DNA of 64,000 bases from positions 3,168,976-3,232,975 of the forward strand of contig OX387187.1 of NCBI GenBank assembly GCA_947561395.2. Direction: 5' to 3'. The position numbers and the translations under genes are program-made. The notes under the pieces were generated by a model. That model was not told where the DNA came from, did not search any database, and saw only the letters and a program-made list of their open reading frames with translations. Positions 43,547-56,333 of this stretch are shown here, in pieces; position 1 is the stretch's first letter, and each line of letters begins with the position of its first letter. This DNA is from Buxus sempervirens. Lineage: Eukaryota > Streptophyta > Magnoliopsida > Buxales > Buxaceae.

Positions 43547-45251
43547 CACTAACCACAGAAAGCAAAGCGTCTCTCAAGACTGAAAGGGCAAGGCGTCCCT
43601 GGAGCAGGGCGACTCCAAAACTAATGGAACAAGGTGTCTCCCAACCACAAAGAGCAAGGCGTCTCTCAAGGCTGAAAGGGCAAGGTGTCCCTGGAGCAAG
43701 GCGACTCCAAAACTAATGGAGCAAGGTGTCTCCCCACCACATAAAGCAAGGCGTCTCTCAAGACTGAAAGGGCAAGGTGTCCCTAGAGCAAGGCGACTCC
43801 AAAACTAATGGAGCAAGGTGTCTCCCAACCACAGAGAGCAAGGAGTCTCTCAAAACTGATAGGGCAAGGCGTCCCTAGAGCAAGGCGACTCCAAAACTAA
43901 TGGAGCAAGGTGTCTCCCAACCACAGAGAGCAAGGCGTCTCTCAAGACTGAAAGGGCAAGGCGTCCTGGAGCAAGGTGACTCCAAAACTAATGGAGCAAG
44001 GTGTCTCCCAACCACAGAGAGCACGGCGTCTTTCAAGACTGAAAGGGCAAGGTGTCCCTAGAGCAAGGTGTCTCCTAACCACAGAAAGCAAAGCGTCTCT
44101 TAAGACTGAAAGGGCAAGGCGTCCTTGGAGCAAGGAGACTCCAAAACTAAATGGAGCAAGGCGACTCCGAAACTAATGGAGCAAGGCGACTCCCAACCAC
44201 CGAGAGCAAAGCGTCTCTCAAAACTGAAAGGGCAAAGCGTCCCTGGAGCAAGGCGACTCCGACCATTCGAATGACACGGAAATGTGTCCCTAAGGAGCAA
44301 GACGTCTCCCACCATTTGAATGACACGGAAATGTGTCCCTAAGGAGCAAGACGTCTCCCACCATTTGAATGACACGGAAATGTGTCCCTTAGGAGCAAGG
44401 CGTCTCCCATCACTTGAAATACTGAGGAGCAAGGCGACTCCCACTTTTGAAATCCCCAAGGAGCAAGGCACCTCCCACATCTAAATAACACAGGAATGTG
44501 TCCTCAAGGAGTAAAGCATCTCCCAATGCTGAAGGACATGGAGTCCCCAGAGCAAAGTGTCTCCACCAAGCCGAACAAGTTGTTCCCATTGCTGGAAATG
44601 ATAGAGAATCAAGACAGGAAGAAGAAGGCAAAATGAAGATATCATCGGGCATGATGGCCCTTTTGTAATTTTTGATTTCACACTTTTGTAAATAGAATAG
44701 AGCAGGTGTGTGAGTTCCCTTGAGGCACTGGACAGCACTGGAAGCACCTCCTCACCAACAGCAGCTCCTCCTCCACTCTTCCTTCCTCCTTTCTCCATTC
44801 GGTCCACATCCTAACTCAACCCTTGGCCATCAAATCCTAAATAAAAAAAATAAAAAAAAGAAGAAGAAGAAAATGCAAGCAAGCTTCAGGTAAAAGACAC
44901 AAAATGGATCAGAAGTCTGAAGTCACCTAAAAGCTTTAATGGAACAAACAAGAAGAAAAGAATATTGTCAAGTGTCTGGCATCAACGCCGAAACAGGTTG
45001 GCGAGCTCAAGTCCAATCTAATCTCTTTCAAACTTAAACTAAAATGCTGAATAGTTGCCCTACAAAAACCCGAAAAGCAAAGGGTAAGGAAACTCTGAAG
45101 CCAGGAAGTGACGCCACATCATTGGCCGCTTCCCTCTCAAAATGAAAACTTCAAAGGACTAAGCTCGTCGACAGAAATGCCAGGCGCAAAAATGAGATTC
45201 TTTTTCTCTTTGCCGTTCATCCGCAAGGTGACTCCGGCAAAGAGGGGCAGC
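43547..45251 (+). mobile_element. Right part of element G interior: 3' arrays, 3' UTR, polypurine tract
   Basis: Resumes the G 3' tandem array on the right of the F insertion. The array (43549-44480) is the inverse-orientation partner of the E arrays. A 3' UTR block (44640-45250) matches F 39240-39835, including the GCAAAGAGGGGCAGC tract at 45237-45251. No coding sequence. Confidence 0.75.
43549..44480 (+). repeat. Tandem arrays in the G 3' UTR
   Basis: About eight ~90-bp units made of AACTAATGGAGCAAGGTGTC, TCCCAACCACAGAGAGCAAG, GCGTCTCTCAAGACTGAAAG and GGCAAGGCGTCCCTGGAGCA sub-units (to ~44265), followed by three ~53-bp units with GAATGACACGGAAATGTGTC. Same two unit types, in the same transcriptional order, as in element E. 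A broken start of the array lies left of F at 23750-23831. Confidence 0.88.
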
Positions 45252-46234
45252 TATAAGTATCTCATTTTTGCGCTCCCAAAAAAAAAAAAAAACAGAAATG
45301 CAAACCCTGGACAGAAAGTCAAACCCTAAGGGGTGAAAAGTTGACTTTTTGATCAAGTGAAATTTGGCCACCTCGCTTTATACCATTGGATAGAGAATCT
45401 CGACACGGTTCCAACGCAACTGAGTCTGCAGGAATCGGAGTCCGGATAAGGGTTCTGCGGGCGGTCAAACTTGAGCAGAGCCAAAAGTTGACTTTCTGCT
45501 TAAATCCGATCCAGAGGCCTACCCCTAGGTCATTGGATAGAGAATCTTGACACGGTTCCAACGCAACTGAGTTTGCAGGAATCGGAGTCCGGATGAAGGT
45601 TTTACGGGCGGTCAAACTTCAGCAGAGCCAAAAGTTGACTTTCTGCTAAAATCCGATCCAGAGGCCTACCCCTAGGTCATTGGACAGAGAATCTCGACAC
45701 GGTTCCAACGCAACTGAGTTTGCAGGAATCAGAGTCCGGATGAAGGTTCTGCGGGCGGTCAAACTTGAACGGGGCCAAAAATTGACTTTTTGCTAAAATC
45801 CAGTCCAGAGGCCTACCCCTAGGTCAGGGGATAAAGGGCTCCGATACAATTCTAACGCAACTGAGTTTGCCCAGATTGGAGTCCGGATGGGGAAAATATG
45901 AGCTGACGAAGTTTTCGAGCAGCAAAACCGGCGAACTGCGCACGTGGCAAAAGCTGCACACGTGGCGAGTTGCGCAGGAAAATATCTCGGGGATCAAATC
46001 CGTAAATATCCAAACATTCAAAATATCCCAGGGACCAATTTGAAAATATCTGGAAATATCTGAATAAAATAATATTAAACCTAAATATCCCAGGGACTAT
46101 ATCTTAATTTTCGGATTTTTTAAACAAAACCGCGGCCGCATTAAATGTTTGGCAATGATTTTGTCGCTCACGCCGAGCGACAGCAAGTGGGCGCGAGCTG
46201 GGCGCCAAAGTCGGCGGATATCCCTTTCTCCTTC

Positions 46235-46241
46235 TATAAAA
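46235..46241 (+). promoter_or_regulatory. TATA box of the G 3' LTR
   Basis: TATAAAA in CCTTC-TATAAAAGCCGCAGC, at the position equivalent to the F TATA box. Confidence 0.65.
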
Positions 46242-47059
46242 GCCGCAGCAGCCTTCATTTGCAGGGGTTGGACATTTTTTTTTGCCCGAGGCATTCGAAG
46301 GTGGTCTTGACCATCATCTTCCCCAAAGAAAAAAAACCAGACCCCCCCATTCCTCTCTTCCTCTTCTTCCTCATCAAACCCGAAGGAGATCAAACCCTAA
46401 GGAGATCTTGCTGTGGGCGTGGAGAGGTGTTGCTCCGGTGGCTGCTCGCACGCTCCAAGGAGGCTCCACCCACTTCGGATAGGTGTTGAAACACCCAGGT
46501 AATGTTCCCGACGAACTCTTGTCCAAAATAAATAAGTTCATTGCGATATCTTGTTTTCTAGCATTTTTGTTCTTCACTGCTATTACTTGTTTGTTTGATT
46601 CGAAAGGGGAGCATGTTCCCCATGATTTCTCCATCTCTGTTGTTGTAACCCCATAAAACCCCCCCTGTTCCCTTCTTCATAATCATGTTCTATTAGTTAG
46701 GTTTTTTGATTTCGGAAGTTTATTCATGTTCTGTAGGGTTTAGTGTTCGGATTTGTAGGGTTGTAAAGAGATTTGATCCTCACAACTTAGGTTAGATTAA
46801 TTTCAAATGGTGTTTAGAGGTCTTCTGGGGTTCTAAGGATCCCAGGGAGGGCTTACAGAGCTTAAAAACCATTAAAAATGGAGTTCGGGCAAAAAAACAG
46901 AAAATCAGGGTATATGCGCTCACTTCATTTTTGGATGCGCTCAGCTCGCGCTCACTTAGTTTTGGATGCGCTCAGCTCGCGCTCACTTAAATTTGGATGC
47001 GCTCAGCTCGCGCCCACTTCACTTTTTGGGTGCGCCCACTTCACCTTTACCTTAAAAAA

Positions 47060-47400
47060 TTTTGAAAATGCCCTTTAATTTGAAAAATCCCGAAAATGCC
47101 CTTTACCTTAAAAAAAATCCCGAAAATGCCCTTTACCTTAAAAATCCCGAAAATGCCCTTTACCTTGAAAAAAATCCCAAAAATGCCCTTTACCTTAAAA
47201 AAAATCCCGAAAATGCCCTTTACCTTAAAAATCCCGAAAATGCCCTTTACCTTGAAAAAATCCGGAAAATGCCCTTTACCTTAAAAAATCCCGAAAATGC
47301 CCTTTACCTTGAAAAAATCTCGAAAATACCCTTTACCTTAAAAAAATCCCGAAAATGCCCTTTACCTTGAAAAATCCCGAAAATGCCCTTTACCTTGAAA
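47060..47400 (+). repeat. ~28-bp tandem array in the G LTR
   Basis: About twelve copies of AAAATCCCGAAAATGCCCTTTACCTT with small length changes in the A run. F carries one such unit at the same LTR position (42400-42430), so the array expanded in the G lineage. Frames through it (ENALYLKNP) are artefacts. Confidence 0.9.
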
Positions 47401-48502
47401 AATCCCTCCCCTTGGACCCAGTATAATGAGCCAGTCTCTCCTTGATAAATATCAATTTTGATCTGTTTCTGTGATGTATATTCTGTAACTTTTTCTAGAC
47501 ATGGGTGGCATTCCTAAATCAAGCCAAATGAGCCAAAAGGGTTTTTGGGTCACCCGGAAACCCAATATGGGACTCGGACCCCCGGTCCAACTTGATTTCC
47601 GGTGGGCCTTCCAACGGGGCTCACCCGGCCCAATAAACACAATGAAAAGTATGCATGCAACTTAATCAAGATAAGTAAAATTAACTGATCAAACCGGGCG
47701 GGCCAAACCTAAGGCGGTCCACCCGAACCAGATTAGTGAATTGATGCATGAAATGTGTGGTTTGGCCGAAACCAAGGGCAAGGGCCTACCGGGCCTGCCA
47801 AAGCCCACCAACCGAACCAAGGAAGGATGCAAACCCTAACTTCTGGTAACTTGGGCTTACAAGCCCAGATTTGGACTACGGGCCCCAAGCCCCGTGTCCA
47901 ACTCACTTTGGCAGATTAAAAAGATAAATCCAATAAAATTACTCGGCAACCAGGTGGGCCCGCCTAAGGGGCCCACAAACCAATCCGGCCCACCTTTGCA
48001 TGAAAAACACTTAAACTTCAAATCTGAACCTAAAGTAAAATCAATTGAACTAACCAAAGCCCAAAGGGCCTCCTAGGATAAACCGAGGCCCACAAGGGTA
48101 CATGGGCTTGCCTAAGCCCACCAAGGACACCGTGGGCCTTCCAACGGGGCCCACCCAACCAGACTCAGATTACCTAATTAATCAAGATAAAAGCAATTAA
48201 AGGGACCTACACCACTCAGGTGGTCCCGCCAAACTTAACCAAACTGCATATCGGATTAGGAATCGGGTGAGACCGAAGTAAGCTGACTCAAACCAGGATA
48301 AACCTAAGGGACCCGTCACTCGACGGGGCGGACCGGGGTGTCTACGGACTTCCCCGGACCGTAACCGAGACCCTACTTAGAATCTCAAAGCCGTAGACCA
48401 AAAGCCCTAATAGACAAGATTAGGCACCCAGGTGTCCGCCTGCACCCCGTCAGGCGGTGGCGACTCTGAATTTTCCAGCGCCGCGTTTCCAACGCGCGCA
48501 CA

Positions 48503-50264
48503 CCAATACACAAATAATTCTCAATTCCATTTTTATTTATAGCATATTAGGTTCATGTTTAGGTGATAATTCAAAGTCTGGTTCTAAACAGTTCCTCAGT
48601 TTATTATAATTTTGTTCAGTATATTTACATAAGTTTAGCGTGACATCCTGATTTAGTGTTAGACAGATATTTAATTATACCAGAAATCGAACGCATATCA
48701 TGTACGCTAGAGTGCGGTTATAATAATGTATTAATTACATTAATATAAAAATTTAATTGTTTAATAATATATATGTGGGTCGTTTTAAAGCATTAGGACT
48801 TAATTAAGATTTGGTTAATTTATGAAAAGTTATTACAGTTTAGATTTAGTAGAAGAGTAGATTACGTATGCAATCTAATTAGGTTTAGGTTAAGTTTTTT
48901 CCAGTTATTTAAAGTTTGGTGAGGGTCAAAAAGACATATGAAAGTATTTATAGTTTAGTTTAATTCAATAAAGTAAGATGGAAGTATTTAAGTTTAAGTT
49001 TTTAGTCATTAAAGTATATAGAAATATTTAAAGTTTAGGCTTGTAATGATTACAAGCCATGAATTCGTTTACAATTTTGATCGCCTAGCTACGCTGACCA
49101 AGTCGGCGCTCTTGAGCGATAACGCGTTTCGCGTGTTTCGTTTTAAATAAAGCGAACGCCGAGCGACTGTTAGTCGGCGATCACGGGCGCTCTAAATATT
49201 TCAACTAACGCCGAATAACGCTGAGGAGCGCCAAGTGCAGGCACGGTGGGCGCTCTAACCAAAACGACGAACGGAGTTTCTAAAAATCATATTTTTGTGT
49301 TCTAATCGCTTCTAACATTCATATAAGCATACAATCAATCTATCTACATACTTATACAACCATAAATCATGCAATCGAATCGAATAAACTGCAGGAAACC
49401 AAAACGAACGAGAAAACGGTGCTACCTACCTCCATTCGCTCAAGAACACCTTCTTCCACCTCTTTCTCTTTAGTGTGACTTTGATTTTTTTCTTTCGCAG
49501 CAACCCAAGCCCCTTTGAGATGACGATCTCCTTAGCTGCTCCTTCTTCCTCTTCTCTCGGCCTCCTTCTCTCTTTTGTTTGTTTTTCTCTCTTCAGCCGT
49601 CAGAACCCAAAAACTAAAACTCCCTTACGATCAACCCCACATAAATATAAAAACCCTATTTAATTCTCCTCTGATCCCACGTATCACACTACTGTCGGGT
49701 TCGTTACTTATCCACCAATCAGATTTAATAAGGACCTTTAATCCACCCTCACCTCGATATCTCACCATCCATCGGTCAGATTTGCGCCAAACTTCGGATC
49801 TTCTCTATCCGTGTGATTATAATTAATATCCTTCAATAAAATTCTCATCTCCTCGACTTCAGGCTTCAAATCAAACATAATTACCAATATGCCATTATTC
49901 CAATTACTAAGCTTTAAATATCATTGTTAATAAACAATCTAAACCCCAACTTAAACCTATTATTATTTCTCAAGTCTAATAACAATTTTAATTGATGTAT
50001 TTAATTATTTACCGATAATTAATGTGAATTGACCGAAATACCCTTCTCTTAATATTTTCACATCTACTCATTCAATTTCTTCCGAAATTTCCATGTTTAT
50101 TCTCTTTGTCATTATTAGTCCGTTATACATCCCGAACGAATTATAAGTACCCCAAATCATTCCTTTATATTAAATCCCCAATTTATTTTGACAAATTCAT
50201 TGACACTCAAAATATCTGTATTAAATTTTTATTTATTTATTTACTGAAAATTCGGGGTTTTACA
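48503..50264 (-). mobile_element. Partial A-family LTR C (minus orientation)
   Basis: On plus the right end is CTGAAAATTCGGGGTTTTACA, the inverse of the A-family start, inserted into ORF1 of element H (flank ATGGG). It carries a TATA-like stretch on minus near 49650, a donor-like AG|GTAGGT at 49429 and a CGCC/GCGC cluster at 49080-49260. The other terminus (TGTAACGCCCCG on plus) and the GAGATA palindrome are absent. The left part, next to the G LTR end, is AT-rich sequence that I cannot align to the family, so the left boundary is uncertain. Confidence 0.6.
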
Positions 50265-51193
50265 ATGGGTAAGGCCTATTAGGGCAAGGCACTCTCTGCC
50301 TTTGAAAGCCAGGATGGGGGTGTAGGTGAAGTTGAATGTACCCCACCATCTGATATCTGTTTCTCCATTCAGATGGAGTAAGTGGCCTAGCCAAGCCTCA
50401 CAAGTAGGTAAGTCAGGGCGAATCTCTCTTCGGGCCATCCACGTGACGTTGTCACGAGCTAGCCCATAATGTGCGCTGATGGGTTCTGAGACCCTCAGGT
50501 GGTCTTGCAGCCAAATGTGGAGGAGAGGGGCGCACCCTTGAAACCTCCGGATTCCATTTTTGGACAAGGTGAGGGAATGAAACAATTGAGCTAGGGTCAA
50601 TGGCATGATTCGGTACCCTACCGGGAGTTGATCTACAATTTCCATGAGGGCCAAATTAATGGTGTCTCCCCCAGTCGGGAAGAAAATTTGCGACAGAACC
50701 ACAAGGGTGAAGGTGTCAAACCAAGCATGGGGTCTTTCCTGCTTTTGTTTCTTATCTTTTCATCTATGAATGTTTTGGAGACCCTCGTGAATGACTAGTC
50801 ACCTCCTAAGGTCTGGAATTCTCCCCTTGAGAGGCCAAAGAAAGTGCAAGCTTCATTCTTGTAGCTTTCTTTGAGACTTGGCCTAGCGGGTTCTCCTAAG
50901 TCGCGAAATCGAAGGAATAGGTCAAATTCCTCAATTGTGGGAGTCAACTCATTGGTCCCGAACCGAAACACTGAAAGTTAGGGATCCCAGAAAAACAGGG
51001 CTGCTTGAATCATATCCCAGTTGATTGGCACATTTAACAAGGACAAGGTATGCCCCATATGGTATCGTGCCTCCCATTCAATCTGCTCATCCCCTTGGAG
51101 CTGTCTTGTCCAAGAGCGGATCAAAGGGGTATCCCAGGTACACTTCTCTATCCTAGGGAATCGAACTCTCCCAGTCGAGGATGAAGATGCCAT
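50265..51193 (-). pseudogene. ORF1 of element H, truncated and broken
   Basis: Same protein as F ORF1. The minus frame starts at ATG 51193 (MASSSSTGRVRFPRIEKCTW) and has Trp where F has its first stop. Breaks: TAA at 50980-50978, TAG at 50797-50795, and a one-base loss in an A run at 50743-50746 that shifts the frame. The frame is open again downstream (50702 to the left). The C-terminal third is cut off at 50265 by LTR C, exactly within the codons for LTH. The different set of breaks shows that F and H decayed independently. Confidence 0.8.
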
Positions 51194-52691
51194 GCCAACT
51201 ATCTGATCGAAATTCGGAATCAATTTTAGGGTTCCACACCAGACTCTTAATCAGTTCCAAAAGATGCATAATTTTAAACAAAAGGATGCACCACTACCAA
51301 TCTTATCATGCTTCACAGAATAAAGCGGAAAACTAAAACAGAGGGGAATTTAAATCCAAGCACACATGGTGTGTGGTCCTACGGGTTGGTGCCAGTTAAG
51401 GCGTGACTCCGAGACATACTTGGTGTAAGGGAGCACGTCCAAGTCCCGATTAGTCTTTTGTCTTTCATCTGCTCTTGGTGTCAGACCGCAGCAAAAATTA
51501 CAACTTGCCATCGAGGGCGAGAATTTACAAGAAGCTGTAAAGAATTTGTCTTTTCGGCTGTTGGGAGCCCAAAAGAAGGGTACAAGCCGCTTCCAAGGCG
51601 GGTAGGTTAAAAATTCCTAGATCTAGGGTTTTCTGCCCTTGTTGTGATCTGGCCTGCTTTCATCTGTTTATTTGATCTGGCCAGCTTTCATCTGCTCTAA
51701 AAGACCAATCCGGACTTAAAGTGCTCTCAGCGGACTTTAATGGGTCGAGGCCCACAACTTACAGGACTCAATGCATGGATTTGGGGTGGTTCTCCTGATC
51801 ATTGTTAGGTTGGTTCCCTAAATTAGGGCCGAGGTAGCCCATAATCTAAAGTTTACTCAATTTGACGCCAAAAGCGAGGGTTGCTGCCCCTAATGAACTC
51901 TTGGGTTTTATTCCAATTTTACTGCTCTTGTATTCATCATTCAAGCACAATCACATTCACAAAGCGTGGTTCATTCAGAAGCGTTAGGTGGGGAAGGATA
52001 CCTAGCCTGAGACATAAGCCTACAAGGGTCTGGATCAGTATTAGATCCTTGCGTACCACGCTAAGAAACCAGTGGTGCTAAGGACTCCAGAAAATTGGGG
52101 AGATGGGTTTACCCTACTTTCCCTGGCAAGCCACGGGAGCGTACGGCTAATACCATCCCAAGAGTCAGTTTATAGGAATCAGAAGGGTAGGCTGCTAGAG
52201 AGGTCGAAGTTTTGGTGAAGAAGATGCAATATCCGTATTTCACTTATTCATTCAAGGTCGGATCATTCACGCATCCTCCCTCGTGCATGTCACCCCACGC
52301 AGTTTATCGCAATAAAGACGGGGAATGAAATCCATCAACGGTGTGGTGGCGTGCCTGTGTGTGCAATTGGGCTGCGTGCTGTGTCTAATCGGGTGAGTTT
52401 TGTTCGGATTTTGTTGACAAATGAATTTTTACCGTCTCGTATAGTAAGGTGCAGAATTGGCATGCAATACGAGGTTCTGGGAGAGTCCCCAGGTAAGCGC
52501 AAGGTCACAAAGGACTGCTTAAATTCCACTTGCCTTGGGCAATTATCGTGTCCCTTTAACAGGACTCCCCAGAATGCGTAATTACGTGTATTCTGTGTCT
52601 TACTTAAAAAAGATAGTAAAAATCCTAAATGCCAGCTAAATCCCTCTTAAGCTGACTCATCTTTAACCAGGGGTTCTATTGGGTCGAAAAA
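51194..52691 (-). other. 5' leader of element H
   Basis: Homologous over its length to the F leader (27022-28530), no coding frame. It lies between the primer binding site and ORF1. Confidence 0.7.
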
Positions 52692-52709
52692 TCCCCAGCG
52701 GAGTCGCCA
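52692..52709 (-). promoter_or_regulatory. Primer binding site of element H
   Basis: Minus-strand TGGCGACTCCGCTGGGGA, separated by GCA from the LTR end ...GCGCGCACA. This is the intact form of the site; the first ~12 nt fit the 3' end of tRNA-Arg. Confidence 0.72.
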
Positions 52710-55700
52710 TGCTGTGCGCGCATCGGGAACCCTGCATCGCGGGGCGCAAGAATTCATGCGTGCCTATGGGAGGGTAAAATGGGAAGGTTGGAATCGCCAC
52801 CGCCTGATGGGGTGCAGGTGGACACCTGGGTGCCTAAGTTAGTCTATTGGGCTGGTCTGCGGCTTGAGATTTTAAGTAGGGTCTTGGTTACGGTCCGGGG
52901 AAGTCCGTAGATACCCCGGTTCGCCCCGTCGGTTGACGGGCCCCATAGGTTTCTCCTGGTTCTAAGTCAACTCACTGATTTCTCACTTGATTCCTAATCC
53001 AGCATGCAATTTGGTTAAGTCTGGCGGGACCACCTGAGTGGTGTGGGTCCCTTTAATTGATTTTATATTACTTAATTTAAGTGGTCTGACTTGATTGGGT
53101 GGGCCCCGTTGGAAGGCCCACGGTGTCCTTGGTGGGCTTGGTTAAGCCCACATGCCTCTGGTGGGCCTCTGTCTAGCCTAAGAGGCCCTTTGGGCTTTGC
53201 TTAAGTGTATTGATTTTACTTAACTGTTCAAATTGGGGGTTTAAATGACTTTCATGCTAAAGTGGGTTGGCATTGGTTTGCGGGCCCCTGGGTGGTCCCC
53301 CATGTAGGTAGCCAAAAGATTTTTAGTTATCTTGCTTAAGTTTGCCAAAGTGATTTGGACATTGGGCTTGGGGCCTGTTAGTCCTGTTTTGTGTTTGAAA
53401 GCCCATGTTCTTGGAGTTTAGGGTTTTTGAACCCTCACTTGGTTGATTAGTGGGCTTCGGCGGGCCCGGTAGGCCCTTGCCCTGGGTCTTGGCCAAACCA
53501 TGCTACTTATCACATCATGCCACATCAGGTTCGGATGGGACGCATTGGGTTTGGCCCGCCCGGCTTGGTTGGTTAATTAGCTTATATTGTTTATTTACAT
53601 GCAAAAGAAGTTTATCGGGCTTGGTGGGCCCTGTTGGAAGGCCCACCCACGGTGTATCTATTTAGATTGGCGGTCCATGTCCCATGTTGGGTTTCTAGGT
53701 GACCCGGGAACCCTATTGGTTCTTAAGCTTGGTGGAAATAACATTCAAATACAGCAAAAATCATGAAATACACAAAATGTCATTTCTGCCATGTAGCCGA
53801 TCTTTTTTGTCGGCTACACACAAGCCATAAGTGATTCGACCTGAGTTGTCGGATCACCCTAAAATTACCTCTTATCGGGATTTTGCAATTGGAGAGGCTT
53901 CATGGGTTCCCTAGGGGGTTTCTACAAGTTGTGTGGGCTCCTGAGAGAGCCCACATTGGTTCAGATATGGGGGATCATCCCTTTGATACCCTTTGGGGAT
54001 TTCTGCAACAAAGAAAGGGAGGGGAACATCGAGGTTGCCCCTTCCATTTTGGGTCATGTACATTGCTAGAGTAGGGACCAAGGTGTCCCTACTTGGTCTC
54101 TAGGATCCCACAGGCAACAAGCATGAGTCTTAATGGAAATCAGAAAATGAAGGGGGGGCCTATAGCATGCTTCATATTATGAAATGCATGTGCATGTTCT
54201 CATGTGCATCCTACAAGGGCAGCAAGAGTTTGGTTTCCAATTCATGTAAAATAAGATGGGTGACTGGGTGGGGAATGTCCTAACATGTTACTAGGGTGGG
54301 GGGAGTTCATGTGTGCACCCAATGTCTATGATGGCAAGCAAGTTATGCACAAATGCCTAAGAAATGCATGCTGCAGATGCCCAGGACAGCAATCAAAAGG
54401 GAAGGGTTTTGAAATGCTACCAAGGCTGGATAGGATGGGACTATAGGATGGGGAGGCATGCTTGTAGGCACAAAACAGTGGACCAGACAAAGGCAAGCAT
54501 GGAGGCATTATATGTGCAAGAAAAACAGCAAGTAAGTGAGGCAAAGGAGGGGTGTGGAGCAGCAACCACAGCAGGTATTTGCTGCTGTCTCCAGCAGCAC
54601 CTTGTACACGCAACAACAGAGAATCATTGGGGTAAAGGGGGCATGTTTCTTAGCATAAACAGGTGCATAAAAAGGGGCTATGACCACAGTAAATGAGGTG
54701 GGGGGCATGCATTGGGTAAAGTCAAAACAGCAAGTAAAGGGGCACAAGATCATGCTCACATACACATAAGGAAAACTGCAAGTAGTAAGGGGTTAGGGGA
54801 GCATGTTTATGCAGGTACAGAAATAGAAAAAAAAGAAATAAAACAGAATAGGACCTACTGCAACATTGCAAGGACAGCAGCTATGAAGGGGTGGGGGGCT
54901 CGAATACCACGCTAGGGATGGCATGAATGGAGGTGGGGGGAGGTGGCTTGCACACATGGCTCTCATGAGCTAATACCGGGGGTGGTTTTAGGCTTCCAAG
55001 GCTGCTGAGATAGTAGCAAACAGTGAGGGTTTGCTGCTGTATCCAGTAGCAACTCACATAGGCAGAACAAAGGGTATTGTGGGGAAGGGGGAGAATACTT
55101 GGGGGGTCATGCAACAGCCTCATACCAGATGGTTATAGGGGGTAAGGGAGCATGCTTGGCATCTCCAGCAGCAGCAAAATAAGGAAATAAAGTCACTAAA
55201 AAAATAGAAATTGTATGCATGAAAAGGAAATTAGACTTACACCTAAAACATCTCTACAAGCTAACTATCAAACTTACACCAAGACAGAGATTACATGTGA
55301 GTTTTCCCACCCCTCATCAGCAGGTAATGCCGTACACCACTCTTGGTGGTCAAAAAAACAATAGATTGGCACACATGCAGAGAAGGAACATGGAGAAGTT
55401 TTACTATGCATCACCTGTGTGCTTCAACCAGATCTGAACTTAGATTCCATGCTTAAAACAAAGCCTTTAGAGACGGGAAAGAGAAGGGGGATTTACATGG
55501 GGTACAAGAGATCGAATGGATGAGGAACATGCTCCTCTTATCATAGAGAATCATAAATTGTTCAGCAAGAACAGCAAGCAAAGCACACAAACCAAGAGGA
55601 GCAGCAGCCATATGTTGGTTCAAGGAGTATGTGAGAGGTGTTCTCACCCTCCCCAAAATCAAACGTGCACCTCTCCCTTACTTGGAGACTTCCATGTTAT

Positions 55701-56108
55701 GAAAAAAAAGAACAAATGCATGCTTAAGCTACCATGGGAATGAACTCATGCCAGGGAAGAAGACAAACTTGGGAAAGTGTTTAGAAAATTCTGGTTTTAA
55801 TATATGTGCAATACAATGTGTTGAGGAACCATACCTGGTGGTTCTTAGACCCTTGAGCAAGGTGGAGACACCTCCTTGAGGTTGGACAGCAGCTGGACTT
55901 CCCTCCTTCTTCCATTAGCAGCAACAAAGCTCTCTTTTTCTTTTGTAGGAAGGTGGAGAAGAAGAACAATCCAAGACGTTTAATGGTATTAGGATGGAGT
56001 GGGGGTTGAGGAGACAAAATGTGCCCAAAAGAGAGGGGCTCGGATGAGGGAGGAAAGGGAAGAAAGGGAGAAAGGCCAGCAACCCTCGGCCAAGGGGGGT
56101 TGCTGGCC

Positions 56109-56118
56109 TTTTATAAAA
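56109..56118 (-). promoter_or_regulatory. TATA box of the H LTR
   Basis: TTTTATAAAA, self-complementary, followed on minus by GGCCAGCAACC. It lies just downstream (minus) of the palindrome array. Confidence 0.6.
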
Positions 56119-56126
56119 AAAATTTT

Positions 56127-56333
56127 GTATCCGGCCTTCAAGGTCAGATACACTAGAAAGCCTTTGTGTCCGACATATAATGTCGAATACAAAGCAAAAT
56201 GATTTGAAAAATTGAATTCCGCCGCGAATTTGTCGGGAAATCCACGAGAATCCAGCGAGCGTATCTCTTGTATCCGACATTTAAGTTTGGATATACACAA
56301 AAATATGTGTATCCGACATATATGATCGGATAC
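56127..56333. repeat. Four palindromes upstream of the H TATA box
   Basis: Arms GTATCCGAC / GTCGGATAC and variants: 56127-56151, 56165-56190, 56270-56296, 56309-56333. Related cores recur at 53793-53817 (GTAGCCGA / TCGGCTAC) and 53831-53857 (GTGATTCGAC / GTCGGATCAC) on the other side of the start site. Confidence 0.8.

Larger units (their letters stand above)
45252..48502 (+). repeat. 3' LTR of element G (3251 bp)
   Basis: Starts TATAAGTATCTCATTTTTGC (TG mutated to TA) after the polypurine tract and ends AACGCGCGCACA. It shares the 146-bp tandem units, the U5 end and the GGCCCA-rich 3' half with F but is clearly diverged. Features: hairpin TGTCGCTC...GAGCGACA (46163-46182), TATA at 46235, donor-like CCAG|GTAATG at 46499, a GCGCTCA cluster (46915-47045), a 30-bp tandem array (47060-47400) and a primer-site-like TGGCGACTCT at 48458. 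Confidence 0.82.

Noticed and set aside
47062-47370. A 102-codon frame (ENALYLKNP repeats)
   Set aside because: It is a translation of the ~28-bp tandem array inside the G LTR.
53450-54915. Several 60-110-codon plus-strand frames in the H LTR
   Set aside because: They overlap in different frames, lack motifs and lie inside an LTR.
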